From Clostridiales bacterium (GTDB lineage Bacteria; Bacillota; Clostridia; Christensenellales; Aristaeellaceae), in the NCBI GenBank assembly GCA_015056085.1, contig SVHA01000001.1:186001-250000 (forward strand): DNA of 64,000 nt. Direction: 5' to 3'. Position 1 is the first letter of the stretch. Every line of letters begins with the position of its first letter. The translations under genes were made by a program, and so were the position numbers. The notes beneath the pieces were generated by a model. That model saw only the letters and a program-made list of their open reading frames with translations. It was not told the origin of the DNA and made no database searches. Positions 40,559 to 49,352 of this stretch are shown piece by piece.

Positions 40559-42106
40559 ATGGTTTTGTCTGACCAGAGCATTGTGTCCTTCCGCCATGTG
40601 TCGATGCAGTTCCCCGGCGTATTGGCCAACGACGACGTGACCCTTGATATCAACAAGGGAGAAGTTTTCGCCCTTGTGGGGGAAAACGGCGCCGGCAAGT
40701 CCACGCTGATGAATCTGCTCTACGGCATGAACACGCCCTCTGCCGGTGAAGTGTATATCAAGGGCGGGCAAGTGCGCCATTTTTCGCCGGGACACGCCAT
40801 TTCTCAGGGCGTGGGCATGGTGCATCAGCACTTTATGCTGGTGCCCTCCTTTACCGTGGCGCAGAACATCTGCCTGGGGTGCGAGCCGAAGAAATTCGGC
40901 TTCCTCAGCGACTTTGACAAAATGAATCGCATCGCTTCCGACCTGAGCGAAGAATACGGCCTGGAGGTGGACCCCCATGCCCGCATTCAGGACCTGAGCG
41001 TGGGTCTGCAGCAGCGTGTGGAAATCCTGAAAACCCTGCACCGGGGCGCTGATATCCTGATTCTGGACGAGCCCACTGCCGTCCTGACCCCCCAGGAAAC
41101 GGACGAACTGTTCTCTGTCATCCGCCGCATCGTCAAAGAAAAGCAGATGACCATTATCATCATCACTCACAAGCTCTATGAAGTGATGGCCATTTCCGAC
41201 CGGGTGGGCGTGATGCGCTCCGGCAAGCTGGTGTCCGTCTGCAACACGAAAGACGTCAATGAGCGCATTCTGGCCTCCATGATGGTGGGCCGGGAAGTGC
41301 TGCTGGATCAGCTGGACAAATCAGACACTCATGAAATGACCGAGGTCGCCATCCACGCAGAAAACCTTTGCGCCGTGGATAACCGTGGGCTTCCAGCGCT
41401 CCGTGGCGTGACGTTTTCCGTGCGCAAGGGCGAGATTCTGGGCATTGCCGGCGTGGAAGGCAACGGTCAGAGCGAACTGGTGGAGGCCATCACCGGGATG
41501 CGGGACATCACCGGCGGTCAGGTGACCATTGGCGGCAAGTCCATCGCCGGGATGACGCCCGGTCAGGTGCGCTCCCTGGGCGTGGCTCACGTCCCGGAAG
41601 ACCGGCTCTCCACCGGCGTATCCTCCCCTGCTGACGTCACTGACAACCTCATCGTCGGCAAGCACCGCCAGAAAGATTTCTCCTTCCTGGGCGTCCACAT
41701 GAAGCGCAAGCCTATCCGTAAATGGGCGAAGGAACTCTTTGACAAATACGACATCCGGGGCGCCGGCGTGGATGTGCCCGCCGGTTCCCTTTCCGGCGGC
41801 AATATGCAGAAGGTGGTCATCGCCCGGGAATTCTCCTTTGAGACGCCCGTGCTGATCATCTCCCAGCCCACCCGTGGCGTGGACATCGGCGCCATGGAAT
41901 CCATCCATCGCCTCATCATGGAAAAGCGCAACGCCGGTTGCGCCATCCTGCTGGTCAGCGCCGATCTGGATGAACTGTTCCGCCTGTCTGACCGCATCAT
42001 GACCATCTACGAGGGCAAAATCACCGGCGAATTCCAGCCGGAAAACATCACCAAGTCGGACATCAGTTACTACATGACCGGCGCACAGAAGGAGGCAGAG
42101 GCATGA
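40559..42106 (+). CDS. Nucleoside/sugar-type ABC transporter, double ATP-binding protein
   Basis: A 515-residue protein with two ABC domains. Domain 1 (residues 5-245): Walker A GENGAGKST, signature LSVGLQQR and Walker B ILILDEPTAVLTPQ. Domain 2 (about 265-505): VEGNGQSE in place of a standard Walker A, signature LSGGNMQK and LIISQPTRGVD, as is usual in the second half of RbsA/YufO-type proteins, where one ATP site is degenerate. It matches YufO/NupO of the guanosine transporter. ATG 40559 has AAAGCGAGG just before it. Its stop overlaps the first permease gene (ATGA). Confidence 0.93.
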   Translation: MVLSDQSIVSFRHVSMQFPGVLANDDVTLDINKGEVFALVGENGAGKSTLMNLLYGMNTPSAGEVYIKGGQVRHFSPGHAISQGVGMVHQHFMLVPSFTVAQNICLGCEPKKFGFLSDFDKMNRIASDLSEEYGLEVDPHARIQDLSVGLQQRVEILKTLHRGADILILDEPTAVLTPQETDELFSVIRRIVKEKQMTIIIITHKLYEVMAISDRVGVMRSGKLVSVCNTKDVNERILASMMVGREVLLDQLDKSDTHEMTEVAIHAENLCAVDNRGLPALRGVTFSVRKGEILGIAGVEGNGQSELVEAITGMRDITGGQVTIGGKSIAGMTPGQVRSLGVAHVPEDRLSTGVSSPADVTDNLIVGKHRQKDFSFLGVHMKRKPIRKWAKELFDKYDIRGAGVDVPAGSLSGGNMQKVVIAREFSFETPVLIISQPTRGVDIGAMESIHRLIMEKRNAGCAILLVSADLDELFRLSDRIMTIYEGKITGEFQPENITKSDISYYMTGAQKEAEA

Positions 42107-43176
42107 AGGGACGCAAACTTGCTGAATACCTGATTGCCCTGTCCGTGTCCGTTGTGCTGGCGCTGGTGCTGGGCGGCGTCATCATGGCACTGAGCGGTCA
42201 CGACCCCATCGAAGGCTACTCCCTGATGATTCAGGGTGCTTTCGGCAAGCCCCGGCTGGTGGGCGACACCTTCGCCAAGGCGGGCACGCTGTGCCTGACA
42301 GGTCTGGCTACAGCGGTGGCAGCGCAAGCGGGCATCTTCAACGTGGGCGGCGAAGGCCAGCTGTATCTGGGCGCCATGGCCTCCGCCATTGTGGGCGCAA
42401 AGCTGACAGGCGTTTCCCCTATCATCGGCGTTCCTCTGTGCCTGTTGGCTGCCATGCTGGCCGGTGGCCTGTACGCCTTTGTTCCCGGCGTGCTGAAGGT
42501 CAAACTGAAGGTGGATGAAGTCGTCACCACCATTTTGCTCAACAGTGCGGCGATTTACTTCTGCTCCTATCTTGCAAACGGCCCCCTCAAGACCATGGAC
42601 AGGGGCGTGAATGCCGGCACGGACAAGGTGGATCCGGCCTTCATGTTCGACAAGCTCATCCGTTCCTCCAGCCTGACCCAGTCCATCTTCCTCACAGCCA
42701 TCATCGCCCTGTTTGTGTGGTATCTGATGCGCAAGACCACCGCCGGTTTCGACATGAAACTCACCGGCCAGAACGGTCGCTTCGCCCGGTATTCCGGCAT
42801 CAAGTCCGATCGGTTGGCAATCTTGAGCATGGTGATTTCCGGCGCCATCTGCGGCCTGGTGGGTATGTTTGAAATCTTTGGCCTGCACAAGCGGTTCATC
42901 ACCACCGTCAGCCAGGAATTCTACTATGACGGTATGCTGGTGGCCATGATCATGCGGTACAATCCCATCGGCATCGTGATGATGAGCATCTTCTTCGCCG
43001 CCATGAAAATCGGCGGCCTGACCATGGAATCCTCCGCCGGGATTCCCTCGTCCCTCATTATCATCATCCAGTCCATCATCATCTTCTTCATGGCGGCTGA
43101 AAACGGCATCCTGCAGGCCTTCCGTTCCTGGCGGGCAAAGAAAAAAGTCGCCCTGACGCTCAGGAAGGAGGGTTGA
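42103..43176 (+). CDS. Nucleoside ABC transporter permease 1 (YufP/NupP-like)
   Basis: A 357-residue permease of the branched-chain/ribose type with about ten spans. Typical segments are GTLCLTGLATAVAAQAGIFNVGGEGQLYLGA and the FIIG-type TTILLNSAAIYF, then GLVGMFEIFGLHKRF and the NPIGIVMMSIFFAAMKIGG region. Translation is coupled to the ATPase (4-bp overlap). With the next gene it forms the membrane part of the importer. Confidence 0.93.
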   Translation: MKGRKLAEYLIALSVSVVLALVLGGVIMALSGHDPIEGYSLMIQGAFGKPRLVGDTFAKAGTLCLTGLATAVAAQAGIFNVGGEGQLYLGAMASAIVGAKLTGVSPIIGVPLCLLAAMLAGGLYAFVPGVLKVKLKVDEVVTTILLNSAAIYFCSYLANGPLKTMDRGVNAGTDKVDPAFMFDKLIRSSSLTQSIFLTAIIALFVWYLMRKTTAGFDMKLTGQNGRFARYSGIKSDRLAILSMVISGAICGLVGMFEIFGLHKRFITTVSQEFYYDGMLVAMIMRYNPIGIVMMSIFFAAMKIGGLTMESSAGIPSSLIIIIQSIIIFFMAAENGILQAFRSWRAKKKVALTLRKEG

Positions 43177-43178
43177 GC

Positions 43179-44090
43179 ATGGATGTAATCTTCATTTTGC
43201 AAAATACCCTCCGCACGGCAACGCCTGTCATTCTGGCAGCCCTTGGCTGCCTGATGACCAATCATGTGGGCATGATGAACATCGGCGTAGACGGCATGAT
43301 GCTCATCGGCGCCTTCAGCGCTGTGATGGGCAGCTGGGTGGGCGGCTCCTGGCTGATGGGCCTTGCCTTTGCCCTGGGCTTTGGCTTGCTTCTGGGCCTT
43401 CTCTACGGCGTGTTTGTCATCAAACTCCGCAGCGACGAATTCATCATCGGCGTGGCGCTGAATATTTTCGCCGGCGGCGTGACCACCTTCCTGCTCCGGG
43501 CCATCACCGGACAAAGCGGCACCTTCCACGCCCCTGGCGGCGACGTTTCCACCATTCCGCAGCTTAGTGCCCCCTTCCTGGACAACGTGCCTGTGCTGGG
43601 GCAGCTGCTGAACAATCACACCCTGCTGGTGTATGTGTCCTGGGTGCTGGTGATCCTCTGCTGGGTGCTGATTTACCGCACGCCCTTTGGATTTGCTCTT
43701 CGTGCTGCCGGAGAACACCCCAAGTCCCTGCGCTCGGTGGGCAAGAGCCCGGAGGGCATGCAGTTCATCGCTTCCCTCATGTGCGGTATGCTGGCAGCAC
43801 TGGCGGGCGCCCATCTGTCCCTGGGGTATCTTTCGACCTTCTCGGAAAACATGACCAACTCCCGTGGCTTCATTGCCGTGGCGTGCGTCATCTTCGGCCG
43901 GTCGAATCCCCCGATGGTATTCCTGGCGGCGCTGCTGTTCGGCTTCATTGACGCCCTGGGTATGCAGCTGCAGGATTACGGCATTTCTTCGGCGCTGACG
44001 TCCATCTTCCCCTATGTGGGTACGGTGCTGATGATGATTCTGGTCGTCCTCCGCAGCAGGGCGAAATCCCGCAGGAAAGCCTCTGCCTGA
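43179..44090 (+). CDS. Nucleoside ABC transporter permease 2 (YufQ/NupQ-like)
   Basis: A 303-residue permease of the same class, with NHVGMMNIGVDGMMLIGAFSAV, LRSDEFIIGVALNIFAGGVTTFLL, RAAGEHPKSLRSVGKSPEGMQF and GFIAVACVIFGRSNP. ATG 43179 has GGAGGG; a TTG two codons earlier is also in frame. It is the last gene of the importer and ends 4 bp from the convergent spoIIP-like gene. Confidence 0.93.
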   Translation: MDVIFILQNTLRTATPVILAALGCLMTNHVGMMNIGVDGMMLIGAFSAVMGSWVGGSWLMGLAFALGFGLLLGLLYGVFVIKLRSDEFIIGVALNIFAGGVTTFLLRAITGQSGTFHAPGGDVSTIPQLSAPFLDNVPVLGQLLNNHTLLVYVSWVLVILCWVLIYRTPFGFALRAAGEHPKSLRSVGKSPEGMQFIASLMCGMLAALAGAHLSLGYLSTFSENMTNSRGFIAVACVIFGRSNPPMVFLAALLFGFIDALGMQLQDYGISSALTSIFPYVGTVLMMILVVLRSRAKSRRKASA

Positions 44091-44094
44091 CGAA

Positions 44095-45258
44095 TCACTT
44101 CCCGCCGCTGTGCTGGGGATCCTCCCCTTCCTCCGGCTTCTTTCCAACCAATCCGCCGGTCGCTTCCCGAAGGTTGCGGCTGGCTTTTTTCATGCCGCCC
44201 TTCAGAGACCCGCTGGACAGGATGCACAACAAAAGTCCGCCGCCCAGCACCACAATCAGCAGCCAGATCATCCCGGAGCCGCTTCCCTTTCCGTCCTCCG
44301 AAACAGGCACGGGATCAGGATCGCCCTGGGTCACGCCGCCGGATTCATCACTGGCATTGCCTTTGACGTCGCTGGCGCCCGCAGAGCCTGTCACGCCGCC
44401 GTACAGCGCCCGCCTGAGCACATTGGCCATCAGCGGCATAGAGGCCATCACACGCTCCTTTTTGAGGGTGTAGGTGCCGCATTCCAGCAACAGGCTGTTG
44501 GGAGACAAATCCTGATTGAACGCTCCCTTGCCCATGTAGATGTCCTTGATGAGCCCCGGATACACATGATCAGCCACCGCCTTGATGGTCAGAGCCATCT
44601 CCTTGTTGACAGCCATGTTCTGATTGCCCCGACCCACCAACAGGCGGATTTTGCTGCAGGGCTTGCCGCCAATGGTTGCTGCGTATTCATCCGGGTTGGG
44701 AATACCATCCCGGTGGATGTCCAGCAAAGCGTCGGGCATTCCCTGTTTGAGCAGCGCCACAGCCGTCTGCCGGGAACGCCTGTACGCTCCGGCGTCGTGG
44801 GGGTGATGCAGGCTGTCCGACACATGAACGGTGACGCCGTCCTCTTCCAATGCATCAGCCAGTTCATGGGCAATTTCATAGATGCTGCCCCGCTTGTCAT
44901 TGGAATATGTGCCATCGGAGGGCTCGTAACTTTCATCGGAATGGGTGCAGTACAGGCAGATCAGCCGCTCGCCGTCCATCACAGACACCGGCACGACTTC
45001 CTGACCGTCCAGCCAGGAAACATCCGGCAATGTGACGTCTCCTGCCTTCTCCACAATGGCCTTGTCGCCTGAAATCTCCACCACCCGATAGAGCACATTG
45101 TCCCCGGAAATATACTCGTCGCCTTTGTCCGGCTCGTAGGCAATCTGCGTCAGGACTGTGCCTTCCTTTGTGATGAGGCTCCAGAAGTTTTCTTCGGCTT
45201 GGGCAGCGCTGCAGAAAAGCATCATCAGCAGCGTAAGCAATGCAATGCGGATTTTCAC
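44095..45258 (-). CDS. SpoIIP-like peptidoglycan amidase, membrane-anchored (paralogue)
   Basis: A 387-residue protein with an N-terminal signal peptide (MKIRIALLTLLMMLFCSAAQA), an SpoIIP-type amidase domain (LYCTHSDESYEPSDG, DSLHHPHDAGAYRRSRQTA, DIHRDGIPNPDEY, NSLLLECGTYT) and a C-terminal Ser/Gly-rich stretch with one membrane span (MIWLLIVVLGGGLLLCIL). SpoIIP cuts septal peptidoglycan in forespore engulfment. The motif order fits, including the His and Glu expected for metal binding. Because the gene at 48411 pairs with gpr, this one is the additional homologue. It overlaps the preceding membrane-protein gene by 4 bp, so the two are probably one operon. Confidence 0.85.
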   Translation of the reverse strand: MKIRIALLTLLMMLFCSAAQAEENFWSLITKEGTVLTQIAYEPDKGDEYISGDNVLYRVVEISGDKAIVEKAGDVTLPDVSWLDGQEVVPVSVMDGERLICLYCTHSDESYEPSDGTYSNDKRGSIYEIAHELADALEEDGVTVHVSDSLHHPHDAGAYRRSRQTAVALLKQGMPDALLDIHRDGIPNPDEYAATIGGKPCSKIRLLVGRGNQNMAVNKEMALTIKAVADHVYPGLIKDIYMGKGAFNQDLSPNSLLLECGTYTLKKERVMASMPLMANVLRRALYGGVTGSAGASDVKGNASDESGGVTQGDPDPVPVSEDGKGSGSGMIWLLIVVLGGGLLLCILSSGSLKGGMKKASRNLREATGGLVGKKPEEGEDPQHSGGK

Positions 45259-45875
45259 GGCGTTTCCCTCCTTTTCTTCCTGCGGACGATTCTTTCGGTG
45301 ATTTCCCCCACGATTTCCGCCACAATGACGCCAAACACGCCGGAAAGCACCACAGCGTCCGCCACACCGGCGCCGCCCAGCACCAGTTGCTGGGATGCCC
45401 CCTGCATCCGCACCATGACGCCTGTGGCAACGTCCGCCAGAATCATGCCAAGCACGCCGCAGATGAACGCTCCCCGGCGGCTGCGGCCTATCACCCAGGC
45501 AATGACGCCGCCCGCAAGGCCGTAGAGCAGCATGGGATCAACGGGCAGTTCCTCTGCCTCTGGTGGCAAGAGTTTGGTAATGCCGAAAATGGCTGCGCCT
45601 GTCAACACGCTGCCCAGCAGCGCACGAATGCGTTCCCGGCCTTCATCGCAGCGAATCAGCAGATAGATGCACACCCCCACCGGAATCACCGCTCCGCCAA
45701 GATTCACTAAGACCGGCCCCAGAGACACATCCGGCAAAAGCGTGCCGACAAACATCAAAAAAGTGATCAGCAGCGCCTGCCTGTCTGTGAGATACATTCG
45801 GTCCAATACCCGCTGCAGGACGCCGAAAAAAATCAATACGGCAAGCGCCGTAAGAATCACCATGGAAAGCGACAT
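45255..45875 (-). CDS. Multispan membrane protein, DUF1614-like
   Basis: A 206-residue protein with about seven hydrophobic spans (for example SMVILTALAVLIFFGVLQRVL, LLITFLMFVGTLLP, VLVNLGGAVIPVGVCIYLLIRC) and a basic C-terminal tail. The NLGGAVIPV...YLL segment reads like DUF1614; I give that as probable only. ATG 45875 has GGGGAGGTC nearby and is preferred to the ATG nine codons earlier. The gene overlaps the SpoIIP-like gene by 4 bp, so both proteins may act together at the membrane. Confidence 0.6.
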   Translation of the reverse strand: MSLSMVILTALAVLIFFGVLQRVLDRMYLTDRQALLITFLMFVGTLLPDVSLGPVLVNLGGAVIPVGVCIYLLIRCDEGRERIRALLGSVLTGAAIFGITKLLPPEAEELPVDPMLLYGLAGGVIAWVIGRSRRGAFICGVLGMILADVATGVMVRMQGASQQLVLGGAGVADAVVLSGVFGVIVAEIVGEITERIVRRKKRRETP

Positions 45876-45985
45876 AATGACCTCCCCGTAACCCAATTTC
45901 ATCGTTATAGGGCGATTTCAACCCTTATGATGGCGATTTTCGTTACAAATCATTCATAAAATACGAAAGAAGAACGATTTGGCAC

Positions 45986-46014
45986 TTGACTGTTTCGGTA
46001 TAAAATGGTACAAT
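45986..46014 (+). promoter_or_regulatory. Promoter of the 762-residue orphan gene
   Basis: -35 TTGACT (45986-45991), 17-bp spacer, -10 TACAAT (46009-46014). The leader to ATG 46076 is about 55 nt; a short GGGAA...TTCCC hairpin may form in it. Confidence 0.8.
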
Positions 46015-46075
46015 TTTTACAAATCGAGGGAAGTTATTTATTTCCCGTCGTTAACTTCATTATGGAGGATTTGCC

Positions 46076-48364
46076 ATGAACTGCGACCGGGACCTAATCC
46101 TCTCTTTCATTGAGGAAGACAACATCCAGCGGGCTTATTTCCGTGTTCGTCCTCTCCTGACCATCCATGGTGATGTGCAGGAGGAAGCTGCTGCCAACTG
46201 GCCGGATAACGCCTGCCTGCGCATCGTGCCCGACAGGAACGAACAACATACTTTCAAGGACAGAATGCGTTCCCTTGGATCTTATTGCATCGTGAATCTG
46301 CTGGGCATCCCCCAGGATGCCAACAAAATCCGCACCAATAAGAATTATCGCCCGGAGCGGGGAGAAACCAATCAGTTTATTCTCTATTCAGACGCCGTGC
46401 AAGCCTTGCCGGACCATACGTTCTTCCAGGTGCTCAAGGGGCAGGTGGCTGATTATGCCGCCCTCCGTCAGAGCGCCATTACGCCTGTGTGCTATATTCA
46501 GGATGACGAAACGCTGTATGGCCCTGTCACCGCTGAAACATCTGATGTCCCCGCAGCTGCTGAAATCTACGGCAAAACCTATGACGTTTCCTGCCCCGAT
46601 TGCATCAGCCGCACCTTCCTGTGTCTGCCCACACCGGAATCTGCCTGGCTCAAGGCTCCCGTTGCCGAAGTCAAGCCCGCCGAGGCGCCTGTGATCAAGG
46701 CTCCTGAAAAGCCTGGCAAGGTAGAAGAAACCCCGGTCAAGGCTGCTCCTGCCGTGGAAGCCCCCAAGCCCGCTGTGGAAGAGCAGCCCAAGGCAGAGGA
46801 GCCTAAAAAGGAAGAAGAATCCCTGCCCATCGGCACCACGCTGAACATTCTGGACAAGAAACTGGACTTTGAGCAGACCCTGCAGCAGATCGGTCAATCT
46901 CCCCTTTCCAGCACGGCGAATCTGCTCCACGATGCGCCTTCCTCTCTGGAAGATGAAGTGGTGGAAACGCCGCCCATCCTCTCCGGCACGCCCCTTGTGC
47001 CCGCCCAGATGCCCACAGCCACACCCCAGCCCAAGAACAAGACGCAGGAATTTGTATCGGCTCAATGGCGTGTGGTCAAAAATGATCCTCCGGCGGCGCC
47101 TCTGGCCCCCAATGCCAAACTGTCCACCGTGGAAAATCCCATCGAGAACGCCATGACCGCCCTGAAGCAGGCTTGGCTGATGCGGGATTCCCGCTCCCAG
47201 TTGGTGCAGTTCCTGCTGAGTCTGGACGGAATGCGCTCCTTTGTCGACCCGGCCTCCCCTTCTGCTGAAGTTACACCCCTGCAGCGTCAGCTTCGCCAGC
47301 GGCTGGTGGATCTGGAAGCCGAGCGCCTGCAGGCGCTGGTGCAGCTGGATCAGGCCAAGGCGGATTATGAATCCTTCCGCAAAGAAGCCGCCCAGCAGGT
47401 CGCCAGGCAGCTTCGGGAGGAAATCGCCACCCTGACGGCCACCAAGGAAACGCTGGACAAGCAGATCGCCGACCTCAAGAGTCAGGTGCTTGTGTTCAGC
47501 CAGCAGCGGGACGAAATGCTCCGTCTGGTGGATGCCCTCTCACATGACGCTGTGCCCGCAGCCATCGCCAAGGCCATGGCCGATGCAGCGCTGGTCACGC
47601 CTGTTCACGGTGTACCCCTGCGGCTGACGCCCGTACCCGGCGAAAAACTCACCCTGGATGAACTCATTGCCCGGCTGAACAAGGCCATGGAAGCCAGCCG
47701 TCAGCCCGCATATTCACGTAATGCTGCCATTGCCCTGCTGCTGCTTTTGGCCATCTGCCCCAAGTTTGCTTTTAAGGGCGCCAGCACCCCCGCCGCTTCC
47801 ACGCTGATGGGCAATATGATCCGGCACATGGGCTGGCAAAGCAGCTTTGCCCTGCAGACGGACACCATGCAGCAGCCGCTGCTGGCCCTGCAGCCGCCGG
47901 ACACCACGCCTTCCCTGTTGCTGACCACCATGGGCGGCGTGCCTGCCCGGGAGGGCCTGAAAGTGGTGCTGCTCCAGCCCATGCTGGATCACCGCAAGGT
48001 GGACGCATGGCCGGTGTATCCGCTGAACCTGCAACCCGCCAACGCCTTCGTGCCCATGTCCAACCAAAGCGGCACACCAGTGAGTGATGCTTCTCTCAAG
48101 GCGCTGATTCAGCCTGACGCCGTCAAGGCCGTAGAGATCGATCAGGCCCTGAGCAACATTCTGTCCAAGCTGCCGCCTCTTTCCGGCAAGTCCTACAAGG
48201 AAATGTGCACTTTCATTTCCAGCGCAGCCACCGTGATGGACGGCGGCCTCCCCTCCGCCATCGACTGGGCCGTGGCCATGTGGATGCTCCCCGGCGTCCA
48301 CGTCGCCTCCCCTGCCCTGAAGGAAGCCCTGGCGGAACTTCCCATGTGCTGCAAGCCGGTGTAA
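46076..48364 (+). CDS. Large hypothetical protein with Pro-rich linker and coiled coil
   Basis: A 762-residue cytoplasmic protein of no family I recognise; no signal peptide. Layout: residues 1-195, a globular N-terminal domain (SFIEEDNIQRAYFRVRPLL, a NQFILYSDAVQAL segment); 196-250, Ala/Pro/Glu/Lys-rich linker; 255-365, mixed Pro-rich; about 370-490, helical with a coiled coil (LRQRLVDLEAERLQALVQLDQAKADYESFRKEAAQQ..., TATKETLDKQIADLKSQV); 495-762, a C-terminal globular domain (LLLLLAICPKFAFKGASTPAASTLMGNMIRHMGWQ...). The last segment could be a degenerate P-loop NTPase-like core (hydrophobic strand, then FKGASTPAAST), but the Lys of a Walker A is missing, so this is speculation. ATG 46076 has TGGAGG. 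It has its own promoter and terminator. Confidence 0.8.
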   Translation: MNCDRDLILSFIEEDNIQRAYFRVRPLLTIHGDVQEEAAANWPDNACLRIVPDRNEQHTFKDRMRSLGSYCIVNLLGIPQDANKIRTNKNYRPERGETNQFILYSDAVQALPDHTFFQVLKGQVADYAALRQSAITPVCYIQDDETLYGPVTAETSDVPAAAEIYGKTYDVSCPDCISRTFLCLPTPESAWLKAPVAEVKPAEAPVIKAPEKPGKVEETPVKAAPAVEAPKPAVEEQPKAEEPKKEEESLPIGTTLNILDKKLDFEQTLQQIGQSPLSSTANLLHDAPSSLEDEVVETPPILSGTPLVPAQMPTATPQPKNKTQEFVSAQWRVVKNDPPAAPLAPNAKLSTVENPIENAMTALKQAWLMRDSRSQLVQFLLSLDGMRSFVDPASPSAEVTPLQRQLRQRLVDLEAERLQALVQLDQAKADYESFRKEAAQQVARQLREEIATLTATKETLDKQIADLKSQVLVFSQQRDEMLRLVDALSHDAVPAAIAKAMADAALVTPVHGVPLRLTPVPGEKLTLDELIARLNKAMEASRQPAYSRNAAIALLLLLAICPKFAFKGASTPAASTLMGNMIRHMGWQSSFALQTDTMQQPLLALQPPDTTPSLLLTTMGGVPAREGLKVVLLQPMLDHRKVDAWPVYPLNLQPANAFVPMSNQSGTPVSDASLKALIQPDAVKAVEIDQALSNILSKLPPLSGKSYKEMCTFISSAATVMDGGLPSAIDWAVAMWMLPGVHVASPALKEALAELPMCCKPV

Positions 48365-48381
48365 ACCTCGCACAAGCAAAC

Positions 48382-48410
48382 AGGCCGTGTATCGCTTTGA
48401 TACACGGCCT
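48382..48410. terminator. Bidirectional terminator, orphan gene / spoIIP
   Basis: AGGCCGTGTATC (48382-48393) pairs perfectly with GATACACGGCCT (48399-48410) around GCTTT. It lies between two convergent stop codons. Confidence 0.85.
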
Positions 48411-49298
48411 TCAATTGTTCTGAAGGGCTTTATCCAACGCCTCCACCAGCGCATCCGCCAGATAGGGAATCCCCCGCAGCACCTCTTCCAGTGTGTTTTC
48501 ATTGGTGCCACATTCCAGAAGCAGGCACAAGGGTCCGATATGCTGATTATACCTCCCCGTTTTCACCTTCACATCCCGGCACAGGGAGTCGCACTGCTGA
48601 TTCAGCGCATCCGTGACCATCTCTGCCAGCTGAAAATTCGTCTCCCAGTCTGGCTTTTCGTTGTAATAGGTGCCCTTGCCCACCAGCACCATAAAGCGGG
48701 CCACCTTTTCCCCGCCAATGGTCACGGTGCGCTTGATGGTGGAAGTGGAAGCAATGCCGTCCCGGTGGACGTCCAGATACAGGTCGTATGTTTCGCCGGA
48801 ATTCTTCCGGGACGTCAGCATCGTCAGCGAGCGATCATAAGCGTCTGACAAATCAGGCGGCTCAAAGGCGGTGGTATCATGCACAACGTTGCAGCCAAGG
48901 GCCGAAAGTGTGCTGGCCAGCGCCTTTCCCACGGCAACCATATTGACAGTTTCATCCTTGCTGCGCCACTTTTCCGTCTCCACATAGGGCGCATCGGGGA
49001 CCTGTTCATAGGCTTCCCAGGTGTGGGTATGATAAATCAGAATCCTGTAAGGAGACTTGCTTTCCAACGCTGCTTCGTGGGTGATGACCTCTACCCGGAA
49101 GGTTTCTGCTGATTCCACCAAGGGCGGCGTTTCTTTCGGGTCGAAGGTGGATTCAACCGAAGAAAACACTGCCACGGCTTCCTGATCGTCAGCATTTTGG
49201 CGGGTCAGGGTGAGGAGGCAGGTGGTGCTGTTGAAGGCGCTCCAAGCAAGGCATAGTACCATCAGCAGCGCCGCAACGATGTTTCTCCTCCTGCCCAT
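48411..49298 (-). CDS. spoIIP: Stage II sporulation protein P (SpoIIP)
   Basis: Peptidoglycan amidase/endopeptidase that works with SpoIID and SpoIIM in engulfment. The 295-residue product has an N-terminal membrane span (NIVAALLMVLCLAWSAF) and the SpoIIP domain: LIYHTHTWEAYEQVPD, VHDTTAFEPPDLSDAYDRSL, LYLDVHRDGIAS, VGKGTYYNEKPDWETNFQLA and CLLLECGTNENTLEE. It sits 54 bp downstream of gpr on the same strand, the arrangement seen in Bacillus and many Clostridia. ATG 49298 has GGAAGGGGG upstream. Confidence 0.93.
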   Translation of the reverse strand: MGRRRNIVAALLMVLCLAWSAFNSTTCLLTLTRQNADDQEAVAVFSSVESTFDPKETPPLVESAETFRVEVITHEAALESKSPYRILIYHTHTWEAYEQVPDAPYVETEKWRSKDETVNMVAVGKALASTLSALGCNVVHDTTAFEPPDLSDAYDRSLTMLTSRKNSGETYDLYLDVHRDGIASTSTIKRTVTIGGEKVARFMVLVGKGTYYNEKPDWETNFQLAEMVTDALNQQCDSLCRDVKVKTGRYNQHIGPLCLLLECGTNENTLEEVLRGIPYLADALVEALDKALQNN

Positions 49299-49352
49299 GA
49301 AGCCGCCCCCTTCCATGCTGTATTGTATTCACAGCATAGCGGCGGTAGAATC

